From Planctomycetota bacterium (GTDB lineage: Bacteria > Planctomycetota > UBA8742 > JACQVU01 > JANLHZ01), in assembly GCA_024653775.1 (NCBI GenBank), contig JANLHZ010000126.1:1-38520 (forward strand): a stretch of 38,520 bases of DNA, in the 5' to 3' direction. Of this stretch, positions 30,217 to 38,420 are shown piece after piece (positions within the stretch are counted from its first letter, which is position 1; each line of letters begins with the position of its first letter). A program made the translations under genes and the position numbers. Below the pieces are notes generated by a model that had not been told where the DNA came from, did no database searches, and worked only from the letters and a program-made list of their open reading frames with translations.

Positions 30217-31710
30217 TAGCCCTCGTCTCGGCGCGAACTTGAACCCGAAGCCCGCGCTCGCCTTGTGTTCCTGCACCACGCCGACGCTTTCGATCGCCTC
30301 CTCTCGGTGCGCGGGCGGGATGCTGAAGCGCTCGTCGAATGTCGCGAGGGACGTGAGTCTGTAGATCTCGGTAGCCTCCCTCTCGGTGGTGTCCGCTTCC
30401 TTCAGCATCTTGTCGACGGTGCCGCGCTCGATGTCTCCTACGGTCTTGTGACGCTGGAGCATTCTTACCGCGAGCATCTTCTTGAGCGAGTAGCGGATCA
30501 GCCCCTCGTTTCCGCCCGAGAGAAGGTTCGCGAGGTACGAAATCGGCATCCGGAACTTTTCAACCGACTCGAAAAGCTCATCGGTGGAATTCGAAACCTT
30601 CCCGGTATCGAGACTCGCGAGCACCGGGCTTAGCGGCGGCACGTACCACAGCATCGGAAGCGTCCGGAACTCCGGATGCGGCGGCAGCGCCAGCTTCCAC
30701 GTCTTGATGAACTTGTACGAAGGCGAGTTCTGCGCAGCCTCGATGACGCTGTCGTGTACGCCGTTTCTCTGCGCGGCTTCGATGACCTCCGGATCGCGCG
30801 GATCGAGGATCAGCGAGCGCATTCCCTCCGCGAGCTGGTTGTCATCCAGGTTCGCGACCTCGACGATGCGATCCGCGTCATAGAGAGTCATCCCGATGTA
30901 GCGGATTCTTCCAACGCAGCTATGCATACAGGCGGGCGCTTGCCCCGACTCGATTCGCGGGAAGCACAGGATGCACTTCTCGCTCTTTCCGGTCGACCAG
31001 TTGTAGTACGTCTTCTTGTACGGGCATGCGCTGATGCAGCTTCGCCACGCGCGGCAGCGTTCCTGATTGAGAAGCACGATGCCGTCCTCGCCGCGTTTAT
31101 AGAGCGCCCCGGACGGGCACGACGCGACGCACGCGGGGTTCAGGCAGTGATTGCAGATCCTCGGGAAATAGAAGAACGCGAGGCGTTCCACCGCGAACAT
31201 CTGCTTCCTGATATCGTCGGACACCGCGCTCAGGTTCGGATCGTTCTCCGCGTAGATTGGCGAACCGCTCAGGTCGTCGTCCCAGTTCGGTCCGGATTTG
31301 ATGTGCTCGATGATCTCGCCCGTTATCAGCGACTTCGGCATCGCGGTGACCTGCGAGCTTTGCTCCGGAGCGTTGAAGAGGTCTTCGTATTTGTACGTCC
31401 ACGGCTCGTAGTAGTCGTCGAGCGTCGGAAGGTTCGGATTGTGGAAAATGTTGAACGGGATCGACTTCTTGCTAGTCGATTTCAGCCGGAGCTTTCCGTT
31501 CTTTGTTCGCTCCCAGCCGCCGTTATATTTGCTCTGGTCCTCCCACTTCGTCGGATAGCCTGTGCCGGGCTTGGTCTCGACGTTGTTCCACCACATGTAT
31601 TCGGTGCCTTCGCGATCCGTCCAGATGTTCTTGCAGGCAATGCTGCACGTGTGGCACCCGATGCACTTGTCGAGGTGGAAGACCGTTGTTACTTGTGCGC
31701 GTACGTCCAT
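30214..31710 (-). CDS. narH: Respiratory nitrate reductase beta subunit (iron-sulfur)
   Basis: A 498-residue four-cluster protein. The first cluster motif has Cys16, 19, 22 and 26 (DKCIGCHTCSIACK), the same numbering as E. coli NarH. The others are CNHCLNPACVASCPSGA, CRAWRSCISACPYK and CILCFPRIESGQAPACMHSC. The Trp in CRAW replaces a cysteine and marks the [3Fe-4S] cluster, as in other NarH. It carries electrons from NarI hemes to NarG. GGAG lies six bases before the ATG at 31710. The length (512 in E. coli) and the conserved WWNNVETKPGTGYP region support a complete, functional subunit. The stop lies inside a heptamer array. Confidence 0.96.
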   Translation of the reverse strand: MDVRAQVTTVFHLDKCIGCHTCSIACKNIWTDREGTEYMWWNNVETKPGTGYPTKWEDQSKYNGGWERTKNGKLRLKSTSKKSIPFNIFHNPNLPTLDDYYEPWTYKYEDLFNAPEQSSQVTAMPKSLITGEIIEHIKSGPNWDDDLSGSPIYAENDPNLSAVSDDIRKQMFAVERLAFFYFPRICNHCLNPACVASCPSGALYKRGEDGIVLLNQERCRAWRSCISACPYKKTYYNWSTGKSEKCILCFPRIESGQAPACMHSCVGRIRYIGMTLYDADRIVEVANLDDNQLAEGMRSLILDPRDPEVIEAAQRNGVHDSVIEAAQNSPSYKFIKTWKLALPPHPEFRTLPMLWYVPPLSPVLASLDTGKVSNSTDELFESVEKFRMPISYLANLLSGGNEGLIRYSLKKMLAVRMLQRHKTVGDIERGTVDKMLKEADTTEREATEIYRLTSLATFDERFSIPPAHREEAIESVGVVQEHKASAGFGFKFAPRRGL

Positions 31711-31722
31711 TTTTATCTCCGA

Positions 31723-31743
31723 GTAGTCAGTTGTCGGTAGTCA
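31723..31743. repeat. Heptamer array upstream of narH (GTAGTCA type)
   Basis: Three 7-base units, GTAGTCA, GTTGTCG and GTAGTCA, directly precede the REPIN-like element. Related heptamers occur at 24936-24963. Confidence 0.6.
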
Positions 31744-31746
31744 GAG

Positions 31747-31861
31747 TTTTGGAGTGCTGAGCGCAAGCTCAACTGTGGAATGCATCGCGCAAGCGATGCG
31801 ACAACCAGAAGACGCTTGCGCGTCTCTGTTCAAAGCAACGCTCGCGCGTTGCACTCCAAAA
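31747..31861. repeat. REPIN-like element with four tetraloop hairpins between narG and narH
   Basis: Perfect 11-bp ends TTTTGGAGTGC (31747-31757) and GCACTCCAAAA (31851-31861) enclose four hairpins: TGAGC-GCAA-GCTCA, GCATCGC-GCAA-GCGATGC, AGACGC-TTGC-GCGTCT and GCAACGC-TCGC-GCGTTGC. Two GGAG-headed hairpins face each other, the arrangement of REPINs. The 178-bp gap between narG and narH holds this, a heptamer array and the narH ribosome-binding site, and no gene. Confidence 0.75.
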
Positions 31862-31888
31862 AATCTGTGTACATCTGTGGTTATGTCC

Positions 31889-34800
31889 TTAGTAAACAAG
31901 TTTCTCCAGCTTCCTCACCAGGATGTGCGTATCCCTGTTGACCCCCGTCGGCCCCCAGTAGTTGAAGTAGAACGTGAACTGACCGTAGCCGCCCATCATC
32001 AGGACGGGCTTCAGACGGACGCGGGTCAGGCTGTTGTGCGCGCCCGCGCGGGTGTACCCGCGAAGCGGCGACTTCGGAACGCCAAGCGTCCTTTCCGGGC
32101 TGTGATAGATTATGCATACGCCGCGGGGGATTCTCGCGCTGACGACGCAGCGCACCACCACCACGCCGTTATCGTTGTGGACCTCGACGAAATCGTTATC
32201 GATGATGTCCAGTTCCTTCGCGTCGTGGTCGTTCATCCAGAACGGCTCGCAGCCGCGGCTGAGCGTCATCATTCTCAGCGTGTCGCCGTAGGTCGAGTGT
32301 ATGTGCCACTTCCCGTGCGGCGTCAGGTAGTTGAGCATCTTGGTCTTGCCGTCGGCTTTCGAGACGCTGAGGTCGCCATAATTCTTCGGCAGCGGCGAAG
32401 GTTTGTACGTCGGAACCTGCTCGCCGTTATCGATGTATCCCTCGTGATCGAGGTAGTAGTGCTGACGACCCGTGAGGGTGCGCCACGGTAGCATTTTTTC
32501 GACGTTCATCGTGAAAGGAGAGTACGCGCGGCCGCCGTTCGTTATCGCGCTCCACACGGGACTCGTGAGCAGTCTCCGCGGCTGGCTCTGGAGGTCTTTG
32601 TATCCAAAGCGCACGGACCGCGAATCCGCGCCGAGGTCGGTCATCACGAGGCCGGTCTTCTTCTCCTGATCCTCGAATGCGCGATACGCGAGTTCGCCGT
32701 TGCATTCGCTCGAGAAGTAGAGCACCGCCTCGCAGGCGTCCACTGCGCTTTCGAGCGACGGATATTTCTTTCCCTCGAACTCGTGCACGGGTTTGTGCTC
32801 GATCCACTCGTCATAGAAGTCCGCGATCTGATAATCGACGCCGTGAGCGTGGAGACCGCCCGCCCGCACCTTCGGGCCGAAGCTGCAATAGCGATCGTAG
32901 AGCTGCTCGAAGTTGTGCGTGATGACGCGCATGTTCGGCATCGTCTTACCAGGGATCGGATCGCACTCGCCGAGGGCCCAGTCCTTCACCTCGGGCTGCG
33001 AAACCTCCGCGGGCGTATCGTGCAGCAGCGGCGCGCTCCATATCTCGCGGACTTCGCCCGGCAGATGCTTCTTCGCCATCTCTCCGGTGTGCTTGCAGAT
33101 GCCCTTGAAGATGTCCCAGTCGCTCTTCGACTCCCAGCAAGGCGGCACAGCTTCCGACAGCGGATGGATGAAGCTGTGCATATCCGTCGAGTTGAGGTCG
33201 GCTTTCTCGTACCATGTCGCGGTCGGAAGGACGATGTCGCTGTAGAGCGCGCTCGTGTCCATCCTGAAGTTGATGTCCACGACGAGATCCATCTTGCCCG
33301 TGACCGCCTCGCGGAACACCGTCTCCTTCACGTGACCCTTTGCCACTTCGGGAGCGATCGCGTTGTCGGTGGTCCCGAGGTAGTGTCGGAAGAAGAATTC
33401 CTGACCCTTCGCGCTCGCTTGCAGAGCGTTCCCGCGCCAGATGTACCATACCCGTGGCCACGCCTCCTGCGCGTCCGGATCCTCGACGGTATAGCGGATC
33501 TTCTTGTCTTTAAGCTGCTGGACGACCCACTTGACGATTTCATCGTCGGTCTTGCACCCCGCGGCTTCGGCTTCCTTGACGAGTTCGATCGAGTTCTTGT
33601 CGTACTGCGGGAACCACGGGAGCCATCCCATCCGGACGGCTTTGGTCTGAACGTCCATCGTGTGCCCGGAGTTCAGGTCCGTGTGCTTTTTCGGACCCGC
33701 TGCGTACTCGGTGAACTCGCGCTCGTAACGCCACTGGTCGCTGTGGACGTAGTGCCAGCTCGGGGCGTTCTGGAGCCGCGGCGCGCCGATCCAGTCCTGC
33801 GCGAATGCGATCGCCCCCCACGGCGCGGCGGGGGCAAGCTTCTCCTGACCCACGTAGTGCGCCATTCCGCCGCCGTTTTTGCCGATGCAGCCGCAGAACA
33901 TCATCGAGTGGATCGCGCTTCTGTAGATGAGGTTGTTGTGATACCAGTGGTTGATTCCCGCGCCGATTATGACGGTGCACTTGCCTCCGGTGTGCTCCGC
34001 GGTGGACGCCCACTCCCGCGCGAACTTGATAACGTCCTTTCGATCGATCCCCGTCCACTTTTCCTGCCACGCAGGGGTAAACGGCGCGTCGGCGTCGTCG
34101 TAGTTGCGCGGATACTCGCCATCGAGTCCGCGGTTCGCGCCGTACTGCGCCATCAGGACGTCGTAGATGGTCGCGACGGTTTTCTCGCCCTGAAGCGTCT
34201 TGATCCGCTTCACCGGAACGCCGCGTTTGTACTGCGTTTCGCGGGTGTAATCGTCGAACGCGACCTGCACGACGACGCTACAATTGTCGAGAAACGACAG
34301 CGCGGGCGTGTACTCGGAATTGTCGAGACCGTCCTTGCACTCGAGATTCCACTGACCTTTTTCGCTCTGCCAGCGGAAGCCCGCGGTGCCCTTCGGCATC
34401 TTGACGTCGCCGGTCTCATCGTCCCACACGAGGAACTTCCACTCGCCCTTTTCGACGTTCTTGTACCTTTCGATCGTATTCGCGCGAAGGAGCCTTCCGG
34501 GACCGTCCTCGCTCACCTCCACGAGGAACGGACAGTCCGTAAATCTGCGCTGGTAGTCCATGAACATCGGGACGGTGCGCTTGACGTGGAACTCGCTCAG
34601 GATAACGTGGTTCACCGCCATCCAGAACGCGCCGTCCTGACCCGCGTTCAGCGCGATCCATTCGTCCGCGTACTTCGCAACCTGGTTGAAGTCGGGAGCG
34701 AGCACGACCATCTTCGTCCCGTTGTGCCTCGCCTCCGCCGCGAAATGGCAGTCCGGAGTGCGCGTCATATTGAGGTTCGATCCCATCACCGCGAGCATCT

Positions 34801-35515
34801 TCGCGTTGAACCAGTCGGCGCTTTCGTTCACGTCCGTCTGCTCGCCCCAGATCTCAGGCGACGCGGGCGGAAGATCGCAGTACCAATCGTAGAAGCTGAG
34901 GTTCACGCCGCCGAAGAGTTGAAGGAATCTCGAGCCCGCCGCGTAGCTGAGCATGCTCATCGCGGGGATGGGAGAGAAGCCCGTCACGCGGTCCGGACCC
35001 CACTTTTTCGCGGTGTAGATATTCGCCGCGGCCATTATCTCGTTGACCGTCTTCCACGTCGAGCGACGGAATCCGCCCTTGCCGCGGGCGCGCTGATACC
35101 TCGCGCGACTCTCCGGGTCCGCCATCAGCGCCGCCCAGGCATCGACCGGGTCCGCGTGCTGCTTGCGATATTTCTTCCAGTTATCGAGGAGCGCGCCGCG
35201 GATATAGGGGTACTTCACGCGGATCGGACTATAGAGATACCAGGAAAACGAAATCCCGCGCTGACATCCCCGCGGCTCGTAAGGCGGGAGACTCGGATCG
35301 AGCTTCGGATAATCAAGCCCCTGAAGCTCCCAGGTGACGATTCCGTCCTTGACGTGGATCTCCCAGGTGCAGCTTCCGGTGCAGTTGACGCCGTGGGTGC
35401 TGCGGACCTTCTTGTCGTACTGCCAGCGGTTACGATAGAACTCCTCCCAGCTCCGTGTCTCCGGCTCGACGAGGTCCTGAATCCAGGTTGCCGCGGTTAC
35501 TTTTTCGTTACTCAT
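31889..35515 (-). CDS. narG: Respiratory nitrate reductase alpha subunit (molybdenum)
   Basis: A 1208-residue catalytic subunit matching NarG from end to end. The N-terminal FS0 cluster site is His41, Cys45, Cys49 and Cys84 ([20 protein letters not shown]). The molybdenum ligand is Asp214 in [14 protein letters not shown]. Conserved blocks include [47 protein letters not shown] and [18 protein letters not shown]. The reaction is nitrate + 2e- + 2H+ to nitrite, at the cytoplasmic face. No TAT signal is present, so it is the inward-facing bacterial type. GGAG lies six bases before the ATG at 35515. It is slightly shorter than E. coli NarG (1247) mainly through loop differences and a shorter C-terminus. 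The reverse reaction (nitrite oxidation) is not excluded but narJ, narI and two narK favour nitrate reduction. Confidence 0.97.
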   Translation of the reverse strand: MSNEKVTAATWIQDLVEPETRSWEEFYRNRWQYDKKVRSTHGVNCTGSCTWEIHVKDGIVTWELQGLDYPKLDPSLPPYEPRGCQRGISFSWYLYSPIRVKYPYIRGALLDNWKKYRKQHADPVDAWAALMADPESRARYQRARGKGGFRRSTWKTVNEIMAAANIYTAKKWGPDRVTGFSPIPAMSMLSYAAGSRFLQLFGGVNLSFYDWYCDLPPASPEIWGEQTDVNESADWFNAKMLAVMGSNLNMTRTPDCHFAAEARHNGTKMVVLAPDFNQVAKYADEWIALNAGQDGAFWMAVNHVILSEFHVKRTVPMFMDYQRRFTDCPFLVEVSEDGPGRLLRANTIERYKNVEKGEWKFLVWDDETGDVKMPKGTAGFRWQSEKGQWNLECKDGLDNSEYTPALSFLDNCSVVVQVAFDDYTRETQYKRGVPVKRIKTLQGEKTVATIYDVLMAQYGANRGLDGEYPRNYDDADAPFTPAWQEKWTGIDRKDVIKFAREWASTAEHTGGKCTVIIGAGINHWYHNNLIYRSAIHSMMFCGCIGKNGGGMAHYVGQEKLAPAAPWGAIAFAQDWIGAPRLQNAPSWHYVHSDQWRYEREFTEYAAGPKKHTDLNSGHTMDVQTKAVRMGWLPWFPQYDKNSIELVKEAEAAGCKTDDEIVKWVVQQLKDKKIRYTVEDPDAQEAWPRVWYIWRGNALQASAKGQEFFFRHYLGTTDNAIAPEVAKGHVKETVFREAVTGKMDLVVDINFRMDTSALYSDIVLPTATWYEKADLNSTDMHSFIHPLSEAVPPCWESKSDWDIFKGICKHTGEMAKKHLPGEVREIWSAPLLHDTPAEVSQPEVKDWALGECDPIPGKTMPNMRVITHNFEQLYDRYCSFGPKVRAGGLHAHGVDYQIADFYDEWIEHKPVHEFEGKKYPSLESAVDACEAVLYFSSECNGELAYRAFEDQEKKTGLVMTDLGADSRSVRFGYKDLQSQPRRLLTSPVWSAITNGGRAYSPFTMNVEKMLPWRTLTGRQHYYLDHEGYIDNGEQVPTYKPSPLPKNYGDLSVSKADGKTKMLNYLTPHGKWHIHSTYGDTLRMMTLSRGCEPFWMNDHDAKELDIIDNDFVEVHNDNGVVVVRCVVSARIPRGVCIIYHSPERTLGVPKSPLRGYTRAGAHNSLTRVRLKPVLMMGGYGQFTFYFNYWGPTGVNRDTHILVRKLEKLVY

Positions 35516-35529
35516 ATTTATCTCCGCCC

Positions 35530-35564
35530 AATTCGTAATTCGTAATTCGTAATTCGTAATTATT
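35530..35564. repeat. Heptamer array between the cytochrome c gene and narG (AATTCGT x 4 + AATTATT)
   Basis: Five 7-base units fill the 47-bp gap and reach the stop codon of the cytochrome gene (35563-35565). The narG ribosome-binding site lies just outside it. Confidence 0.8.
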
Positions 35565-36405
35565 AACCGCCGACCATCTCGCTCCGGACGCTCACGAAGC
35601 GCTTTCTCCAGATAAAATCGAAGGCGAAGAGAACTACCACAAGCCCCACGAGGCCTCCGATGATGAAAACCTCGACGCCAGGTCCCCGTTCGAGCGCGCC
35701 CTGATTTTTCCTGAGCGCCGTGTCGGAGAGGAAAGCGGTCAGCGCCATCGCTTCGTCGTCCGCGATCTGCGCGTCATTAACGAATATTCCGTTCATCACC
35801 GGAAACGCGGCTCCCTTGATCGACGCAAAAAGCGCGTCCGCGGTGATCATTCTGTCAGCGACGAGGGTCAGGTTCGCCTTCGGAACCTGACCCGTGGCAT
35901 CCGCGAGCCTTCCTCCACCTAGCCCGCCTAGCCCATCCACGTTGTGACAGCTTATGCACGCCGGACCGCCGCCGGATAGCGACTCCTCGCCTGTGAACAG
36001 ACGCCTGCCCCTGTCTACCGTCGCCGCGTCGTTCTGAATATTCACCGGCGCCGCCGCACGAACTCCGCCGTTAACGTAGTCGATGATCGCGGCTAACTCC
36101 GCGTCGGTCATCGGAACCTGGATCATGTTGTTCGCCGGCCATTCGGCGTCGAGGGCTTGCGCGTCCCCGTCCGACGACTTCATGCCGTTCGGGTCTTTTA
36201 TAAACCGCTCGACCCAGCCGCGATCGCGTCTCGTCAGAATGTTGCTGAGGTCAGGCGCGAGCGTCCCTCCCGTGTGACAGCCTACGCAGCCCTTGGAACT
36301 GTAAAGCGCTTCGCCGTCTTCGGCGCGTACGAAAGGAGTGCTGAGCGCCACGAATCCGGCAATCAACAGAGAATGAAGCGCACATTTTATGATTATTTGT
36401 CTCAT
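35563..36405 (-). CDS. Membrane-anchored diheme cytochrome c at the head of the nar operon (NarC-like)
   Basis: A 280-residue protein with a signal peptide ([19 protein letters not shown], cleavage near VRA-ED), two heme c motifs CVGCH (40-44) and CISCH (150-154), and one C-terminal transmembrane helix ([21 protein letters not shown]) with a short basic tail. Both domains are class I-like; candidate axial methionines are in NMIQVPMTD and [10 protein letters not shown]. In Thermus a diheme cytochrome c, NarC, heads the nar operon and is needed to assemble and feed the reductase; position, heme count and anchor agree, though homology by eye is limited. The ATG at 36405 is chosen for the signal peptide; the frame is open further upstream to 36483 but that region is probably leader. 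No clear Shine-Dalgarno sequence is present. Confidence 0.85.
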   Translation of the reverse strand: MRQIIIKCALHSLLIAGFVALSTPFVRAEDGEALYSSKGCVGCHTGGTLAPDLSNILTRRDRGWVERFIKDPNGMKSSDGDAQALDAEWPANNMIQVPMTDAELAAIIDYVNGGVRAAAPVNIQNDAATVDRGRRLFTGEESLSGGGPACISCHNVDGLGGLGGGRLADATGQVPKANLTLVADRMITADALFASIKGAAFPVMNGIFVNDAQIADDEAMALTAFLSDTALRKNQGALERGPGVEVFIIGGLVGLVVVLFAFDFIWRKRFVSVRSEMVGG

Positions 36406-36416
36406 TGTACTGACCG

Positions 36417-36442
36417 ATGTTAGTCTTGAGTGAAAAATCACA
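36417..36442 (-). promoter_or_regulatory. Candidate nar operon control site (CRP/FNR-like)
   Basis: 36442-36429 reads TGTGA-TTTT-TCACT on the - strand, two CRP-type half-sites at the four-base spacing used by FNR-type regulators. A possible -10 box TAACAT lies at 36422-36417, close to the start codon, so the site would sit near -25 and could repress. The assignment is weak. Confidence 0.3.
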
Positions 36443-36544
36443 GGTAAACCCATCCAGAGTTCCATAAGAAAACGCCGTTCCAAAAATCTTTGGCGGAATC
36501 GAATTTCGCTTAAATCGCCGCTATGATTCGGTTTAGCCAGCAGA

Positions 36545-36573
36545 TTGGCAAAAGTTACAATTCGATCTATTCA
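36545..36573 (+). promoter_or_regulatory. Possible promoter for a short transcript with a 22-codon ORF
   Basis: TTGGCA (36545-36550) and TATTCA (36568-36573) are 17 bp apart. They point to a short ORF at 36649 that has a perfect ribosome-binding site. Confidence 0.35.
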
Positions 36574-36648
36574 TGCCGAGGTAGCATACATACGGATGCT
36601 GCTTGGAATCTGATTTGTCATAATCGCCTTTACACCAAGGAGTTATCT

Positions 36649-36717
36649 GTGCCTACTTCGGTATGCGTCCTATATGACGTGCCTGAAGACTACAGTATGC
36701 CGTTTCAATACACCTAA
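36649..36717 (+). CDS. Possible 22-residue small protein or leader peptide
   Basis: A GTG at 36649 is preceded by AAGGAG with six bases of spacing, one of the best ribosome-binding sites in the window, and by a plausible promoter. The frame gives about 22 residues (PTSVCVLYDVPEDYSMPFQY and a final T) ending in TAA at 36717. It is too short to test by composition and resembles no family I know. It lies between the divergent nar operon and the response regulator-cyclase gene. It could be a leader peptide, a small protein or the end of a lost gene. The rest of 36718-36913 shows no gene. Confidence 0.3.
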   Translation: MPTSVCVLYDVPEDYSMPFQYT

Positions 36718-36854
36718 CGGAAATTTCGGGCGATAATGTAGAGATTATTCTGTTGTTATTTAATTAAAATAGCATATTATACGGAAACTCCAGATCGATC
36801 AACTCCGGACAGCCACAAAACCGGGTAATACTAAGGTTTACGTCTCTTCGGAGC

Positions 36855-36867
36855 TGAAATTGGGGTA
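36855..36867 (+). promoter_or_regulatory. Possible -10 region of the cyclase gene
   Basis: A perfect TATAAT occurs in GGGGTATAATC about 45 bases before the ATG at 36914. No -35 element is seen at 16-18 bp (TCTCTT is present), so an activator or another sigma factor may be involved. Confidence 0.35.
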
Positions 36868-36913
36868 TAATCTATGCATTCCTTAAACCAATTTTCGAAA
36901 GAGTTGATGCTTT

Positions 36914-38002
36914 ATGTCGAAGCCGAAGATTCTTGTTGTTGATGACGTCACTTCGATTCGAGAACTGCTGAGGCGGGTTCTCGAAACATTCGGGTACGAT
37001 GTCGTTACCGCATCTTCCGGTGACGAGGCGGTTCTGCTTCTGTCGCCGGGGTTCGACATCGTTCTGACAGACATTTCGATGCCGGGCGTAGCATCGGGAA
37101 TCGACGTACTGAAGAAAGCGAGGGCGGTCGGAAACATCGACGTCATAATGATGACGGGATTTCCGGAACTCGACGTAACCATCGGCGCGCTGCGGGAAGG
37201 AGCGTACGACTTTCTGATCAAGCCGATTTCCCTGGACGCGATTCAGGCCGCGGTTACGAGGTGTATGCACAAGCGGGAACTTTCCGCCGAACTGATCCGC
37301 GAGAAGGCTCTCCGCTCGGAGCTCGAGTTCGCGTATTCCGAACTTCAGAAAGCCGAGAGATTGAAACGAACCTTCGGACAGTTCGTCACTCCCGAGGTGA
37401 TGAACGAAATTCTGAAAGAGGGAGAGGATTTCATGCATCGCGGCAGGCAGTGCGTCGTCACGATGCTTTTTTCGGACGTCCGGGGGTTCACGAATTTCGC
37501 CAGAAAGCACGACCCCGTAAAAGTTGTCGAGGATCTGAATCAGCTCCACGAGATAGTTATCGGGTGCGTCGGAAATCAGCACGGCACGCTGAACAAGTTC
37601 ATGGGGGACGGCTTGCTTGCGCTGTTCGGAGCTCCCAGGCCAATGGAGGACCACGCCTCCGCGGCGGTCCGGGCGGCGGTGGAGGCGCAGCAGCGGATCG
37701 ACGAGTACGCGCAAAAACGGAAAGAGGCCGGCGAGGAAGTCCTGCAGGTTGGAATCGGAATCAGCACGGGGGAGGTCGTCGCGGGCTGCATCGGGACGAC
37801 GAGCAGAACGGAATACAGCGTCATCGGACACGCGGTGAACCTCGCGTCGAGGCTCGAGGGAGCCGCCAGGCCCGGGCAGATTCTTATCAGCGGAGACACG
37901 TCCGAACTTATAAACGGCTCCTTCAATCTGCGGAGGATGAGGAACACCAGACTTCGCGGAATCGGATCGCTGTCGAACATCAGGGAAGTCGTGTGGAAGT
38001 AA
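36914..38002 (+). CDS. Response regulator with class III adenylate/guanylate cyclase output domain
   Basis: A 362-residue two-domain protein. The receiver domain has Asp10/Asp11, the phosphorylation site Asp53 (LTDISMPG), Thr81 and Lys103. A helical linker of about 45 residues (113-158) leads to QFVTPEVMNEIL and a class III cyclase domain. Metal ligands are Asp188 (FSDVRGF) and Asp232 (GDG); the base-selecting pair is Lys228 and Ser302 (YSVIG); transition-state residues are Asn309 and Arg313 (VNLASRLE). All catalytic residues are present, and Lys/Ser is the class IIIb pattern usually making cAMP. Phosphorylation probably controls dimerisation and cyclase activity. No histidine kinase gene adjoins it. 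It is divergent from the nar operon, whose upstream region carries a TGTGA-type half-site pair, so a cAMP-nitrate link is possible but unproven. Confidence 0.92.
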   Translation: MSKPKILVVDDVTSIRELLRRVLETFGYDVVTASSGDEAVLLLSPGFDIVLTDISMPGVASGIDVLKKARAVGNIDVIMMTGFPELDVTIGALREGAYDFLIKPISLDAIQAAVTRCMHKRELSAELIREKALRSELEFAYSELQKAERLKRTFGQFVTPEVMNEILKEGEDFMHRGRQCVVTMLFSDVRGFTNFARKHDPVKVVEDLNQLHEIVIGCVGNQHGTLNKFMGDGLLALFGAPRPMEDHASAAVRAAVEAQQRIDEYAQKRKEAGEEVLQVGIGISTGEVVAGCIGTTSRTEYSVIGHAVNLASRLEGAARPGQILISGDTSELINGSFNLRRMRNTRLRGIGSLSNIREVVWK

Positions 38003-38012
38003 GCAGATTGCC

Positions 38013-38040
38013 GATTTTTGATTTCGGATTTCAGATTTCA
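38013..38040. repeat. Heptamer array after the cyclase gene (GATTTCA type)
   Basis: Four 7-base units (GATTTTT, GATTTCG, GATTTCA, GATTTCA) begin ten bases after the cyclase stop codon. Confidence 0.65.
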
Positions 38041-38088
38041 GAGTGAACGTTCGGTGAACATACCCAGAATAACATAATCGGCGTCCTC

Positions 38089-38138
38089 GCAGTTCTTCAG
38101 CGCCGAGACGCGGAGACCGCGGAGTTACGCGGAGAATT
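38089..38138 (-). repeat. Solo copy of the 50-bp cassette repeat
   Basis: It is similar over 50 bases to 18749-18798 (same orientation on the + strand), with the same start (GCAG/ACT CTTCAGCGC) and the same end (GGAGAATT/AGAGAATT). No GxxExxY gene accompanies it in the window. Confidence 0.6.
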
Positions 38139-38369
38139 TTCAGCCGTACTCCAGCGGCGCACTGCGTACGACCGAATTACGTGGGAGCGTCGGCGTCCCG
38201 CCTACAGCAAAAAAATAATGCGCAGACGAAACGTCTCATCATACTACACATTTTTCCACCGCCGCCCACACTCTTTGGAACTCGGCCAAAGTTCCCGCTA
38301 TTTTCTTCCGCCTCCTCGATTACCACCAGAGCATCCCAACAGTAAATACTGCTTTATAGCATTATTTCT

Positions 38370-38420
38370 TTCACAATTTATTTTATAGTTTATTTTATAA
38401 ACTATAAAATAAATTGTGAA
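38370..38420. repeat. Perfect 23-bp AT-rich stem-loop
   Basis: Arms 38370-38392 and 38398-38420 are perfectly complementary with a five-base loop. The arms begin TTCACAATTT and are almost all A/T. The right arm runs into the second copy of the 15-bp direct repeat. No flanking gene explains it as a terminator within the window. From 38431 to the window end I see nothing. Confidence 0.7.

Noticed and set aside
31889-35515. NarG as a nitrite oxidoreductase (NxrA)
   Set aside because: The presence of narI, narJ and two narK, and end-to-end similarity to cytoplasmic respiratory NarG, favour nitrate reductase.
32783-35545. A 920-codon open frame on the + strand antisense to narG
   Set aside because: It is opposite the unmistakable narG; the length results from high GC at third positions. 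The translation is arginine-rich with no recognisable domain.
38239-38340. Possible decayed coding tract on the - strand ending in a short hydrophobic, Trp-containing stretch
   Set aside because: Two frames each read protein-like for about 20 residues with a shift between them, but no start, family or promoter could be supported.
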